Assembly (NCBI RefSeq): GCF_013403245.1
Contig: NZ_JACBNQ010000013.1
Location: 36,820 to 100,819, forward strand
Source of the DNA: Sedimentibacter hydroxybenzoicus DSM 7310
Lineage (GTDB): Bacteria > Bacillota > Clostridia > Tissierellales > Sedimentibacteraceae
Direction of reading: 5' to 3'
Length of the DNA: 64,000 bases
Positions 45,820 through 54,782 of this stretch are shown here, one piece after another; position 1 is the stretch's first letter; every line of letters begins with the position of its first letter. The notes below the pieces were generated by a model that had not been told where the DNA came from, made no database searches, and saw nothing but the letters and a program-made list of their open reading frames with translations. The translations under genes and the position numbers were made by a program.

Positions 45820-47298
45820 ATGATAGAATTTGAATTGATATACATATTATATATATTTGCAGGATGTGTTATCGGCTTGGTAATGGGTGCGCTTCCGGGG
45901 CTTACTGTAACAATGACTATAGTATTGGTGGTTTCACTGACCTTCGGCTGGGCAATGATTCCTGCCTTGGCTTTTATAATAGGCGCATTTGCAGGAGGTG
46001 TTATGGGCGGCTCAATTTCAGCTATCGCCTTGAATATTCCGGGAACAGCTGCTGCGGTATCAACTGTTTTTGACGGTTATCCGATGAAGCTAAAGGGTGA
46101 AGCAAATAATGCGTTAGGAATTTCATTGTTTGTGAGCTTAATAGGAGGAATATTCGGTTTGGCTATCCTTGGACTGGTGGGACCTTTATTAGGAAAAATT
46201 GCTCTTAAGTTTGGACCGCAGGAATACTTTTTAATCACTTTATGGGGAATAACCTTGGTTGCTGTTTTGAGCCAGGGTAAAATGACAAAAGGATTAATTG
46301 CCGCCTTTATAGGTATATTTGTTGGAATGATAGGCATGGATCCGATAACAGGTCTGATGAGATTTACACTTGGCTCCAAGGTGTTAAGCGGCGGTATAAA
46401 TTATATTGCAGCTATGATAGGACTATTCGGCATGAAAGAAGTTTTAACTCAATTAAAGAGAAGTAAAACATTTAAAATTGATGAAAACTATAAAATTAAA
46501 GATTTATTTCCTAAAAAAGAAATTATTAAAAGGATAGCTCCGACGATGACATGGTCAGCTGTTATAGGCTGGATAATAGGTTTGTTGCCGGGTACGGGCG
46601 GGGACATTGGATCATTGGTAGCATATGGAGCGACTAAAAGCATAGTTAAAAATCCAAACAGACCATTTGGTGAAGGATCATATGAGGGTGTTGCAGCTCC
46701 TGAAACAGCAAATGATGCTGCGATAGGCGGTGCTTTAACTACGATGCTGACACTTGGTATACCGGGGGATTCAATTACTGCAGTTATAATAGGTGCTTTT
46801 TATATGCATGGATTATTGCCGGGACCAACATTTATGATAACAGAAAAAAGATACTTTTATTATATATTAATATTCCTTGCAATAGGAATAGTATTTGCTT
46901 ATCTTAGCGGTTTGTTAGGAGCAAATATAATGCTGAAGGTTTTAAAGTTTCCAAAGTGGGCATTAGTTCCGACGATTACAATGTTGTGTATTATCGGTTC
47001 ATATGCGCTGCAAAACAGTATTAATGATGTAATAATAATGACTTTCTTCGGTTTTATAGGATATTTATTTGAAAAGTGCGAATATCCCGTGTCGCCGATA
47101 GTATTGGGTATTATACTTGGACCAATGATTGAAACTAATTTCAGGCAGGCGCTAATAAGTGCAGGCTCGGTATCTTCTCTTCTTATGTCATTCATAACAA
47201 GACCGCTTGCATTAGCAATATTGATTTTAGTGGTAGCATCATTTGTACTTCAATCATTCACAGTTAAATCAAATAAGAAGTCAGAAGCAGAAAATTAG
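45820..47298 (+). CDS. tctA: Tripartite tricarboxylate transporter large membrane subunit (TctA)
   Basis: The 492-residue protein has about twelve helices and the two TctA signatures: GLVMGALPGLTVTMTIVL near the N-terminus, and GLLPGTGGDIGSLVAYGATK with SYEGVAAPETANDAAIGGAL in the middle. It is the channel of a secondary, cation-driven carboxylate importer with TctB and TctC. Its start is 12 bp from tctB. Confidence 0.95.
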   Translation: MIEFELIYILYIFAGCVIGLVMGALPGLTVTMTIVLVVSLTFGWAMIPALAFIIGAFAGGVMGGSISAIALNIPGTAAAVSTVFDGYPMKLKGEANNALGISLFVSLIGGIFGLAILGLVGPLLGKIALKFGPQEYFLITLWGITLVAVLSQGKMTKGLIAAFIGIFVGMIGMDPITGLMRFTLGSKVLSGGINYIAAMIGLFGMKEVLTQLKRSKTFKIDENYKIKDLFPKKEIIKRIAPTMTWSAVIGWIIGLLPGTGGDIGSLVAYGATKSIVKNPNRPFGEGSYEGVAAPETANDAAIGGALTTMLTLGIPGDSITAVIIGAFYMHGLLPGPTFMITEKRYFYYILIFLAIGIVFAYLSGLLGANIMLKVLKFPKWALVPTITMLCIIGSYALQNSINDVIIMTFFGFIGYLFEKCEYPVSPIVLGIILGPMIETNFRQALISAGSVSSLLMSFITRPLALAILILVVASFVLQSFTVKSNKKSEAEN

Positions 47299-47312
47299 TC
47301 GGGGTGATATAT

Positions 47313-49016
47313 ATGTCAAGCATCATAAGAGTTAATATGACAACTCATGAAATTAAAAGTGAAATAAATAAAGATTATGAGTTTTTAGGCGGAAGATCAT
47401 TAAGCTCAAGAATTGTATATGATGAGGTGGAGCCAACCTGTGAGCCCTTAGGCAGAAAAAACAAATTAGTAATAGCTATGGGCTTGTTGTCAGGGACTAT
47501 TGCTTCAAGTGCAAGCAGAATATCAATCGGAGCAAAAAGCCCCCTTACAAACGGCATTAAGGAGACAAATTGCGGCGGTGTTGCCGGAGGCAAACTGTCA
47601 AAATGCGGAGTACAAGCAATCATTATTGAAGGAAAATCAGAAGATGATAAATGCTATGTGCTTGTTATAACTAAAGATGGCTACAAGCTTGAAGTGATGA
47701 ATAAATTAAAGTATCTGGGTAATTACGATACAGTTGAAAATCTTTATAATAAATACGGCAGGAAAACAGGCATTCTTTGTGTCGGACCTACGGGAGAAAG
47801 AGGTTTAAGAGGTGCGTGCATTGCATCAAGCGATTCCATAGGAGAGCTTAAATTTGCGGCCCGTGGCGGGTTGGGTGCAGTAATGGGCTCAAAAGGGCTC
47901 AAAGCAATTGTAGTCGATGATAAGGGCTGTAATTTAATAACATATAAAGATAAAGAAAAATTTATAGAATTAGCTAAGGATTACAATAAAAAATTAGCAA
48001 GCGATCCCAAGGTTACGGGAACTTATCATAATTATGGAACAACTGCTATTGTAAAGGCAGTTAACGGTATGGGAGCACTTCCTACATGTAATTTCAGATA
48101 TGGTTCAACCGAACATGTATCTGATTTGTCCGGCGAAAAAATGAATGAACTTATTTTGTCCCGAGGCGGTGAAGGAAAATTAGCTCTTTCATGCATGGAG
48201 ATATGTGCTATAAGGTGCAGTACGATTTATCCGGATAAAGACGGTAAAAAATTAGTTTCTACAATGCAATATGAAAATATAGCACTGCTTGGCTCTAACT
48301 TAGGAATGAAAAATCTTGATCAGGTTGCGCAGTTAAATTATGAAATAAACAATTTAGGTTTAGATACAATTGAAACAGGATGTGCATTGGGTGTTGCTCT
48401 CGACATGGGGTACGGCAGATTTGGTTGTATAGAGGATTGTATGGCATTGATAAATGAAATAAGCAGAAATACTCCTCTTGGCAGATTGATAGGAAACGGT
48501 GCGCTTTTAACAGGACAGATATTGGGATGTGACAGAATACCTACAGGAAAGGGCCAGGGATTTGCGGGATATGACCCAAGGGCGTTGAAAGGAAACGGTG
48601 TAACATATTCTATGTCTACGATGGGAGGAGATCATACTGCAGGAAACTGTTTTGGCTCAAGAGCAACTGTTGATCCATTAGGAACCGAAAGCCAGGGAGA
48701 GCTGTCCAGGACGCTTCAAATACAAATCGGTACACTTGACTGCATAGGGCTTTGCATGTTTGCCAGAGGTCCGTTATTTGCAGATGCAAGTATACTTGCC
48801 AATATAGTAAATTATAGATCAGGCAGCAGCTTTGACAAAGATACGATTTGGGAATTAGGAATTGAAACATTGAAGCTTGAAAGGGAGTTTAATATAAAAG
48901 CCGGAGTAAGTCCGGCACACGACAAGTTACCCGAATATCTGTATGAGGAACCTTTAAGCCCGACCAATGCAGTATTTGATTTAACAGAAGAGGAAATGTT
49001 AAAAGCTATTGTTTAA
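47313..49016 (+). CDS. Aldehyde:ferredoxin oxidoreductase (tungsten-type, AOR family)
   Basis: The 567-residue protein has the AOR domain order: N-terminal beta barrel (FLGGRSLSSRIVYDEV, SGTIASSASRISIGAKSP), then pterin-binding domains (GPTGERGLRGACIASSDS, AARGGLGAVMGSKGLKAIVV). The cluster cysteines appear as Cys294-x3-Cys298-x3-Cys302 plus one of Cys477/Cys481. The first spacing is one longer than the x2 of the Pyrococcus enzyme. It interconverts an aldehyde and a carboxylate with ferredoxin. ATG 47313 behind GGGGTGATAT; the GTG at 47304 is inside the ribosome site. The MoaD-like gene starts 8 bp downstream. Confidence 0.9.
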   Translation: MSSIIRVNMTTHEIKSEINKDYEFLGGRSLSSRIVYDEVEPTCEPLGRKNKLVIAMGLLSGTIASSASRISIGAKSPLTNGIKETNCGGVAGGKLSKCGVQAIIIEGKSEDDKCYVLVITKDGYKLEVMNKLKYLGNYDTVENLYNKYGRKTGILCVGPTGERGLRGACIASSDSIGELKFAARGGLGAVMGSKGLKAIVVDDKGCNLITYKDKEKFIELAKDYNKKLASDPKVTGTYHNYGTTAIVKAVNGMGALPTCNFRYGSTEHVSDLSGEKMNELILSRGGEGKLALSCMEICAIRCSTIYPDKDGKKLVSTMQYENIALLGSNLGMKNLDQVAQLNYEINNLGLDTIETGCALGVALDMGYGRFGCIEDCMALINEISRNTPLGRLIGNGALLTGQILGCDRIPTGKGQGFAGYDPRALKGNGVTYSMSTMGGDHTAGNCFGSRATVDPLGTESQGELSRTLQIQIGTLDCIGLCMFARGPLFADASILANIVNYRSGSSFDKDTIWELGIETLKLEREFNIKAGVSPAHDKLPEYLYEEPLSPTNAVFDLTEEEMLKAIV

Positions 49017-49024
49017 GGTATGTC

Positions 49025-49249
49025 ATGATAACTATAAAATTAAATTTAACATTAATATATATCGTCGGGAAAAAGGTTATAGAATTAGATGTAAAATGTC
49101 CTGTTAGTCTTCATGAATTGATTAGTAAAGTCGGATTAACACAGTCTGAGATTGGCATGATTATAAAAAATGGCAGATGGGCCCCCATGGACTGCATAGT
49201 AGAAGAAAATGATGTAATACAGTTATTTCCTCACCTTGAAGGTGGATAA
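49025..49249 (+). CDS. MoaD/ThiS-like sulfur-carrier protein
   Basis: The 74-residue beta-grasp protein ends in the Gly-Gly tail (LEGG) needed for adenylation and thiocarboxylation. It has the SLHELISKVGLTQSEIGMIIKNG helix-strand pattern. It lies 8 bp after the AOR gene. It probably donates sulfur for the AOR's tungstopterin, in place of housekeeping MoaD. Confidence 0.85.
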   Translation: MITIKLNLTLIYIVGKKVIELDVKCPVSLHELISKVGLTQSEIGMIIKNGRWAPMDCIVEENDVIQLFPHLEGG

Positions 49250-49286
49250 AAATATAAAAATTAAATTAATTGAGAGGAGATAGAAA

Positions 49287-49646
49287 ATGGCAAAAGTAAT
49301 TGTTAGAGAAAGTGATGTAGAGGGTACTAAAAAAACCCCGTGGCCAAGAGTATCAAAAATATTAATAAGTGAACACACAGTTGGAGCAAAACAAATATCA
49401 ATGGGAACTAATGTTTCAGAACCGGGAAGCGGTATTCCGATTCATAAGCATACGGATTCCGAAGAAGCAATGTTTGTAATAGAAGGAACAGGAAAATTAA
49501 TATGCGGCAATGAAGAATACGACTTGTATCCCGGAACAGCATTGTTTTCTCCTTTAGGAGTAGAACACCAGATTATTAATACGGGCGATACACCTTTTAA
49601 AATCGTTTGGGCATATGCACCACCGTTGCCGGATCATTTAAAATAA
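49287..49646 (+). CDS. Cupin-domain protein
   Basis: The 119-residue single cupin has motif 1 (PGSGIPIHKHTDSEEAMFVIEGTG) and motif 2 (YDLYPGTALFSPLGVEHQIINTG). The His and Glu ligands would bind one metal. It might act as an isomerase or dioxygen-independent tautomerase, or protect an intermediate. The role is inferred only from the operon. Confidence 0.88.
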   Translation: MAKVIVRESDVEGTKKTPWPRVSKILISEHTVGAKQISMGTNVSEPGSGIPIHKHTDSEEAMFVIEGTGKLICGNEEYDLYPGTALFSPLGVEHQIINTGDTPFKIVWAYAPPLPDHLK

Positions 49647-49667
49647 CATAAGTGTAAGGAGGAAGCC

Positions 49668-50624
49668 ATGAAATATGAATACTCAAAGGGTCACCTTGAT
49701 AAAGGTGACGGAATATATTTTCAAAATATGACGTGGAAACAAATAGAAGAGAGACTAAAGGTTAACGATATAATCATTATTCCGATCGGGTCTACAGAAC
49801 AGCACGGTAGAGGGCAATGTACCGGAGAAGATGGATTTTTGGTAACAAGGATGGCTGAAATTGTAGCAAAAGAAACAGGTTGTACAGTATCTCAGCCAAT
49901 ATGGTTCGGTTCTCATCCATGGAGTCAGATAGGCATGCCCGGAACAATAGTAATACCGGAAGATATATTTATCGGATATATAAGAGCTGTAATCGCAGGA
50001 TATTGGAATGCGGGATTCAGAAAAATGATATTATTAAACGGACATGGACAGGAATACGTAATACCAAACGCAATACATGAATTCGGGAAAATATGTCAGG
50101 TGCCTGCTGTAATTACATTTTTAAACTGGCCGACGGCAATCGCTAAGCATTTAAGAGACAAAAATCACGGTGGACCGTGGGAAACTGCCTTCAGGCATGC
50201 GGATGAAGTTGAAGCATCCTATGCCATGGCATTGTTTCCGGAGCTTAATCATTCCGAAGATTTCGAAGATACAGAACCAAAAGGCTTCCTGCCGCATGGT
50301 CATATAGACTTGGGCGGAGATGTTTACCAATGGCCGTTACCGGGACATTGTACAATGGGCTGCGGATACCTTGAAATAAAAGGTTATCCTGAAGGAGTTG
50401 TAGGAAAACCGTCATTGGCAGATCCGAAGAAAGCAGAAGAAGGATTGGAGGCATTACTGGATTACTTCATTAAATTACACAATGATATTTTAGAAAGATT
50501 CCCTCCGGGAGTACTTCCGGATCCCGGTGATGTTACAGAACAAGACCGTGCTGTAATTGAAGCGTTATTAAAAGGTCCGCACAACGGCGGTAAGAGCTTA
50601 TACGCTCACCGTTATCCAATTTAA
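49668..50624 (+). CDS. Creatininase-family amidohydrolase
   Basis: The 318-residue protein has the creatininase metal ligands: Glu44 and His46 in GSTEQHG, Asp55 in TGEDG, His126 in LLNGHGQE and a Glu in HADEVEAS. The family hydrolyses small cyclic or linear amides with two divalent metals (creatininase, ArfB, 3-dehydro-scyllo-inosose hydrolase, the mycofactocin peptidase). Here it probably opens a lactam or cleaves an amide from the imported carboxylate. Last gene of unit 2, followed by a terminator. Confidence 0.87.
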   Translation: MKYEYSKGHLDKGDGIYFQNMTWKQIEERLKVNDIIIIPIGSTEQHGRGQCTGEDGFLVTRMAEIVAKETGCTVSQPIWFGSHPWSQIGMPGTIVIPEDIFIGYIRAVIAGYWNAGFRKMILLNGHGQEYVIPNAIHEFGKICQVPAVITFLNWPTAIAKHLRDKNHGGPWETAFRHADEVEASYAMALFPELNHSEDFEDTEPKGFLPHGHIDLGGDVYQWPLPGHCTMGCGYLEIKGYPEGVVGKPSLADPKKAEEGLEALLDYFIKLHNDILERFPPGVLPDPGDVTEQDRAVIEALLKGPHNGGKSLYAHRYPI

Positions 50625-50640
50625 GTTGTTCCCTCCTTTA

Positions 50641-50674
50641 AAACTGAACTTCGCATATCTGCGAAGTTCAGTTT
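50641..50674 (+). terminator. Terminator of catabolic unit 2
   Basis: AAACTGAACTTCGCA and TGCGAAGTTCAGTTT form a perfect 15-bp stem with a 4-base loop. T-rich sequence follows. Confidence 0.85.
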
Positions 50675-50766
50675 CAGTATTTTAATTGCTATAAATAAAC
50701 ATTTTAATAACCTATGAATTAATGTATAATATTCTAAAAGATAACGTTATCAATTGGGGTGATACT

Positions 50767-52692
50767 ATGATCGGAAAAATTGTATTTGTGGTACCGGATG
50801 AAAAAGTAGCCGCAACTGCCGAAGAGGTTATACATGAATTGAACGAAGATATAGAAGTATATCGCGGCTCGTTCAGTGAAGGCTTGAAATATGCAAGATT
50901 GGCTGTTTGCAACGGAGCAAACCTGATTATCAGCCGTGGAGGAACGGGTAACTTAATAAAACGAAATGTAGAAATTCCTGTGATTGAAATTGAATTCGGC
51001 AGCTATGATGTTATTAATTCTATTCATAAAGCAATTCAATATTCCAATATGATAGGTATAGTCGGTTTTAGCGGTTTGTCATTAACATATAAAAAAGTCA
51101 GTTCGATTTTGGAGAAAACATTTTCAGCTAAAATTATCACCACAACTATTAAATCAGAAAGAGAAATAGAACATCACATAACAAACTTATATTTATTGGG
51201 ATGCAGAGTGTTTATAGGCGGACAGGCAGTTATGGATGTTTTAGACAGATTAGGATATGCCGGGGTTCTGATAGAAACAGGCAAAGAAGCAATTGCAGAA
51301 GCTATCAGCTATGCAAAAGGTATAATGGAAGTACAGATGATTGAAAAGGAAAAGGCAGCTATATTGAAATCTATCATAGATTTTGCTTACGACGGTATAT
51401 TAGGAATTGATAAAAACGGCTTAATAACAGTATTTAATCCCGTGGCAGAAAAAATTACGGGAGTAGTATACAATCATGCCATAGAAAAGTCAGTAGATGA
51501 TGTGATAGAAAACACAAGAATGATTCAGGTTTTAAAGACAGGCATCCCTGAATTAGGAGAAATACAGCAAATAGGAAATACCTCAATAGTTACCAACAGA
51601 GTACCTATTGTTGTTGAGGGTGAAATATTGGGAGCTGTTGCTACCTTTCAGGAAATAGAAAAGATTCAGAAAATGGAAACACAGATCAGAAAAAAATTAC
51701 TTGCAAAGGGTCATATTGCAAAAACAACATTTGATGATATAAAGGGCAAAAGTAAAGAAATACTAAAAACTAAAGAAAAGGCAAGATTATATGCAGGAGT
51801 TGACAGTACGGTATTAATTTTAGGTGAAACCGGTACGGGGAAAGAACTTTTTGCTCAAAGCATACATAATGCAAGCTTAAGAGGAGATAAGCCGTTTGTT
51901 GCAGTAAACTGTGCTGCATTGCCCGAGAATCTTCTGGAAAGTGAGTTGTTCGGCTATGTAGAAGGGGCGTTTACCGGTGCAAGAAAGGGCGGTAAAATAG
52001 GGTTATTTGAGTTAGCTCACAGGGGTACTATATTTCTTGATGAAATAAGCGAGATGTCTCCAAATTTGCAGGCAAGATTTTTGAGAGTTCTTCAGGAAAA
52101 GGAAGTTGTAAGATTAGGAGATGATAAAATAATTCCTGTAGATGTAAGGGTTATAGCAGCTACTAACAGAGATTTATATAAGTTTGTTGAGGAAGGCGAA
52201 TTCAGGGAGGATTTATTTTACAGATTGTGTGTGTTAAGGTTGGACATACCTCCATTAAGACAAAGAAAAGATGATCTGTATGAATTGGTATCATATTTCC
52301 TATATGAAAAAAGCAAACTTTTGAATATAAGAATTAAAGGTATATCAAGCGAATCAATTGCAAAGATTGTACTGTATGATTGGCCGGGAAATGTAAGACA
52401 ATTAGAAAATTTTTTAGAAAGATGCGTCGTGTTGTGTGCAGGAGACGTGATAAATGTAGATGTTATTGATGAAGCTATAATAGGCATACCCACACATATA
52501 AACGGAACAGAAGATACGGATAAAGAAGTTCAGAACAGTAACAGAGGAGTTTTGAAGCATATAGAAAATGAAACAATAAAAAATATTCTCGAAGAAACCA
52601 ACGGCAATAAGTCCTTAGCGGCTGAAAGGCTTGGTATAAGTGTAACTACATTATGGAGACGGTTAAAAAACATGGAGGGGTCAGAAGAATAG
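50767..52692 (+). CDS. Sigma-54-dependent activator with PrpR-N sensor domain
   Basis: The 641-residue protein begins with a PrpR-N-type ligand domain (about 1-190; ADP-like [37 protein letters not shown]). A PAS domain (about 205-310) and AAA+ core follow, with Walker A GETGTGKE near 353 and contact loop GAFTGA. The end is a Fis-type HTH ([23 protein letters not shown]). PrpR-N domains in Enterobacteria sense 2-methylcitrate; in Clostridia they sense other acids. It directly follows the two sigma-54 catabolic units and is the likely activator of both. ATG 50767 behind TTGGGGTGATACT. Confidence 0.92.
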   Translation: MIGKIVFVVPDEKVAATAEEVIHELNEDIEVYRGSFSEGLKYARLAVCNGANLIISRGGTGNLIKRNVEIPVIEIEFGSYDVINSIHKAIQYSNMIGIVGFSGLSLTYKKVSSILEKTFSAKIITTTIKSEREIEHHITNLYLLGCRVFIGGQAVMDVLDRLGYAGVLIETGKEAIAEAISYAKGIMEVQMIEKEKAAILKSIIDFAYDGILGIDKNGLITVFNPVAEKITGVVYNHAIEKSVDDVIENTRMIQVLKTGIPELGEIQQIGNTSIVTNRVPIVVEGEILGAVATFQEIEKIQKMETQIRKKLLAKGHIAKTTFDDIKGKSKEILKTKEKARLYAGVDSTVLILGETGTGKELFAQSIHNASLRGDKPFVAVNCAALPENLLESELFGYVEGAFTGARKGGKIGLFELAHRGTIFLDEISEMSPNLQARFLRVLQEKEVVRLGDDKIIPVDVRVIAATNRDLYKFVEEGEFREDLFYRLCVLRLDIPPLRQRKDDLYELVSYFLYEKSKLLNIRIKGISSESIAKIVLYDWPGNVRQLENFLERCVVLCAGDVINVDVIDEAIIGIPTHINGTEDTDKEVQNSNRGVLKHIENETIKNILEETNGNKSLAAERLGISVTTLWRRLKNMEGSEE

Positions 52693-52785
52693 AATAAGAA
52701 CCTCAAACTATATTTTTATTTCTGTAACATGTAATCAAATTGAAAATAAAATAAGGTATCAAAGAATATTTTCAAGGAGGTTATA

Positions 52786-53988
52786 ATGTTTAGAAATCCG
52801 TATGAAGGCTTTCCATTTCCTATATATAATGATATGGATTTTATCAGTGTACAGAGACAAAGAAATGCACAGGATGTAATGCAGACATTTCGCTCGCAGA
52901 ACAGAGATATATACGCTGAATTGGAGCAGGCAGGTATAAATAGAGGAGTAGCAGATAATTTATTACTTTTTTTGATTAACTATATTATGAATCAAACTGA
53001 TACTAATCGCCCGCCGCGCCAAATTTACAGCCAGATTCGAAATCAATTCCCGTTGTTTAACTTAATGGCAAGACAATTTCCCATGGGGCAAAATGAAATT
53101 GACAGATTTATAGTTAGAATTATAGAGATAATCTTAAATATAATCAGAAGCGGACAGCCAAGCCCCGGACCGGCGCCCGGTTGGTCAAATTGGGAGGATT
53201 TAGGAGGTGTATTATCAACGGCTCCTGCAGTATCTTCATGGGCTGCAAACAGATTGGATGTTTTTGCCGGTGGCACAGATAATGCCATGTATCATAAATG
53301 GTGGGATGGCAGACGTTGGAGTGATTGGGAAAGCTTAGGCGGGATATTGGCGTCATCACCTGCTGCTGTTTCATGGGGTCCTGAACGAATAGACACTTTC
53401 GTTAGAGGAACTGATAATTCCTTATACCATAAATGGTGGGACGGAAGCAGGTGGAGTGATTGGGAGAGCTTGGGAGGAATACTGACATCCGCTCCGGCAG
53501 CATCTTCATGGACCTCGAATAGATTAGATGTCTTTGTCAGAGGAACTGACAATTCCTTATACCACAAATGGTGGGACGGTAGACGCTGGAGTGACTGGGA
53601 AAATCTCGGCGGCAATTTAACTTCATCACCTGCGGCAGTATCCTGGGGACCAAATAGGATAGATGTTTTTGCAAGAGGAACAAATAACGAACTGATCCAT
53701 AGATGGTGGGACGGCAATCGTTGGAGCGGATGGGAAAGCTTAGGAGGCGTATTAACATCAGGACCTGCAGTATCTTCAAAAAGACCAAACCAATTAGACG
53801 TATTTGTAAGAGGAAATGGTAACAGGTTGTATAAGCGAACTTGGAATGGCTCCCGCTGGGAGGATTGGCAAGACCTTGGAGGTAACTTGGATTCCGAACC
53901 TGCTGCAGTGTCTTGGGGACCAAACAGGACCGATGTATTTGCGAGAGGGCAAAACAGAAATTTAATTCATACGTGGCAGGGTCAATAA
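52786..53988 (+). CDS. PLL/DUF346-type beta-propeller protein with helical N-terminal domain
   Basis: Residues 1-125 are helical and Asn/Gln-rich with no signal peptide. After a Pro linker six repeats of about 48 residues follow, each W--WE-LGG--T--PA--SW---R-DVF-RGT-N-LYHKWWDG-RW. This is the DUF346 repeat of the Photorhabdus lectin PLL, a seven-bladed sugar-binding propeller. Odd blades read APA-SSW--NRLDVF and even blades SPAAVSWGP-RIDVF, so the array grew by duplicating two-blade units. How it leaves the cell, if it does, is unclear. Strong GGAGG site. Confidence 0.8.
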   Translation: MFRNPYEGFPFPIYNDMDFISVQRQRNAQDVMQTFRSQNRDIYAELEQAGINRGVADNLLLFLINYIMNQTDTNRPPRQIYSQIRNQFPLFNLMARQFPMGQNEIDRFIVRIIEIILNIIRSGQPSPGPAPGWSNWEDLGGVLSTAPAVSSWAANRLDVFAGGTDNAMYHKWWDGRRWSDWESLGGILASSPAAVSWGPERIDTFVRGTDNSLYHKWWDGSRWSDWESLGGILTSAPAASSWTSNRLDVFVRGTDNSLYHKWWDGRRWSDWENLGGNLTSSPAAVSWGPNRIDVFARGTNNELIHRWWDGNRWSGWESLGGVLTSGPAVSSKRPNQLDVFVRGNGNRLYKRTWNGSRWEDWQDLGGNLDSEPAAVSWGPNRTDVFARGQNRNLIHTWQGQ

Positions 53989-54087
53989 TTACATGAAAAC
54001 TAACAGTCGCTTTATAGGTTTTAAACGCATATATTGTGTGTAAGGTAGGTATTTTACTATACCTTAAAATTTTAGGATGTGATAAAA

Positions 54088-54639
54088 TTGAGGTTATATA
54101 ATGGTAACTATATAATAAGCAGTGGCTATGGTCCTCGTAAATTAAGCAACGGTGATTCAAGTTTTCATAAAGGAATTGATTATGTAGGTGTAGATAGTAA
54201 AAATATAATTACACCTACTAACGGAAAAATTGTAACATCTCAAATCATAACCGACAGAAGCAATCTTACCTGGGAGTGGGGCAATTATGTTAAAATGGAT
54301 GACTTAAACGGATTCTTTTTATTCTTTTGTCATTTGTCCAGAAGAACGGTAAATGCCGGTGAAACCGTAGCAAAAGGTCAATTGATAGGAATCGAAGGGC
54401 AGACAGGATATACTACCGGCAGCCATTTGCATTTTGAGGTCAGAAGAAAATCAGATAATATTGCAATAGATCCGGATGAGTATTTTAAAATATTGGCGGC
54501 TTGGGAACAGGGTCAGGTTGATGCAGCCAAGAAATTAGTTCAGGAAAAAACGGGCTTTGATAATAATACCATGGAATATCTGTCAAAACATCCATATCCG
54601 GATGCTTTGTTTTTAAAATTGGCAAAAGCAATGAAATAA
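54088..54639 (+). CDS. M23-family metallopeptidase (endolysin-like)
   Basis: A cell-wall peptidase of about 184 residues with the LytM zinc motifs: HKGIDY (H-x3-D) near residue 30, and SHLHFEVRR (H-x-H) near residue 114. It lacks a signal peptide. TTG 54088 follows AGGATGTGAT; a GTG at 54079 overlaps that site, so the start is uncertain. It sits after the propeller gene with its own terminator downstream. It may act on peptidoglycan during sporulation, lysis or remodelling. Confidence 0.8.
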   Translation: MRLYNGNYIISSGYGPRKLSNGDSSFHKGIDYVGVDSKNIITPTNGKIVTSQIITDRSNLTWEWGNYVKMDDLNGFFLFFCHLSRRTVNAGETVAKGQLIGIEGQTGYTTGSHLHFEVRRKSDNIAIDPDEYFKILAAWEQGQVDAAKKLVQEKTGFDNNTMEYLSKHPYPDALFLKLAKAMK

Positions 54640-54652
54640 CAGACAAATCATA

Positions 54653-54694
54653 TTCAGAGACGAACTTTTATAGGTTCGCCTCTGAAATTTTTTG
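54653..54694 (+). terminator. Terminator after the M23 gene
   Basis: TTCAGAG-a-CGAAC pairs with GTTCG-c-CTCTGAA and runs into a T-rich tract (ATTTTTTG). Confidence 0.8.
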
Positions 54695-54782
54695 TATATA
54701 TTTTCCAAATGTTCAAAATTCAAGTATATTGTGGTATAATAAATAATTAATTAAGAAAAATATATGAAGAAGGAGTGATATT

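Noticed and set aside
53160..53985. CRISPR or DNA tandem repeat array
   Set aside because: The periodicity of about 144 bp is the coding repeat of the propeller blades; no CRISPR-like repeat and spacer pattern occurs anywhere in the window.
53043..54160. Long minus-strand frames opposite the propeller gene
   Set aside because: They arise from the repetitive composition of the true gene and show no protein-like features.
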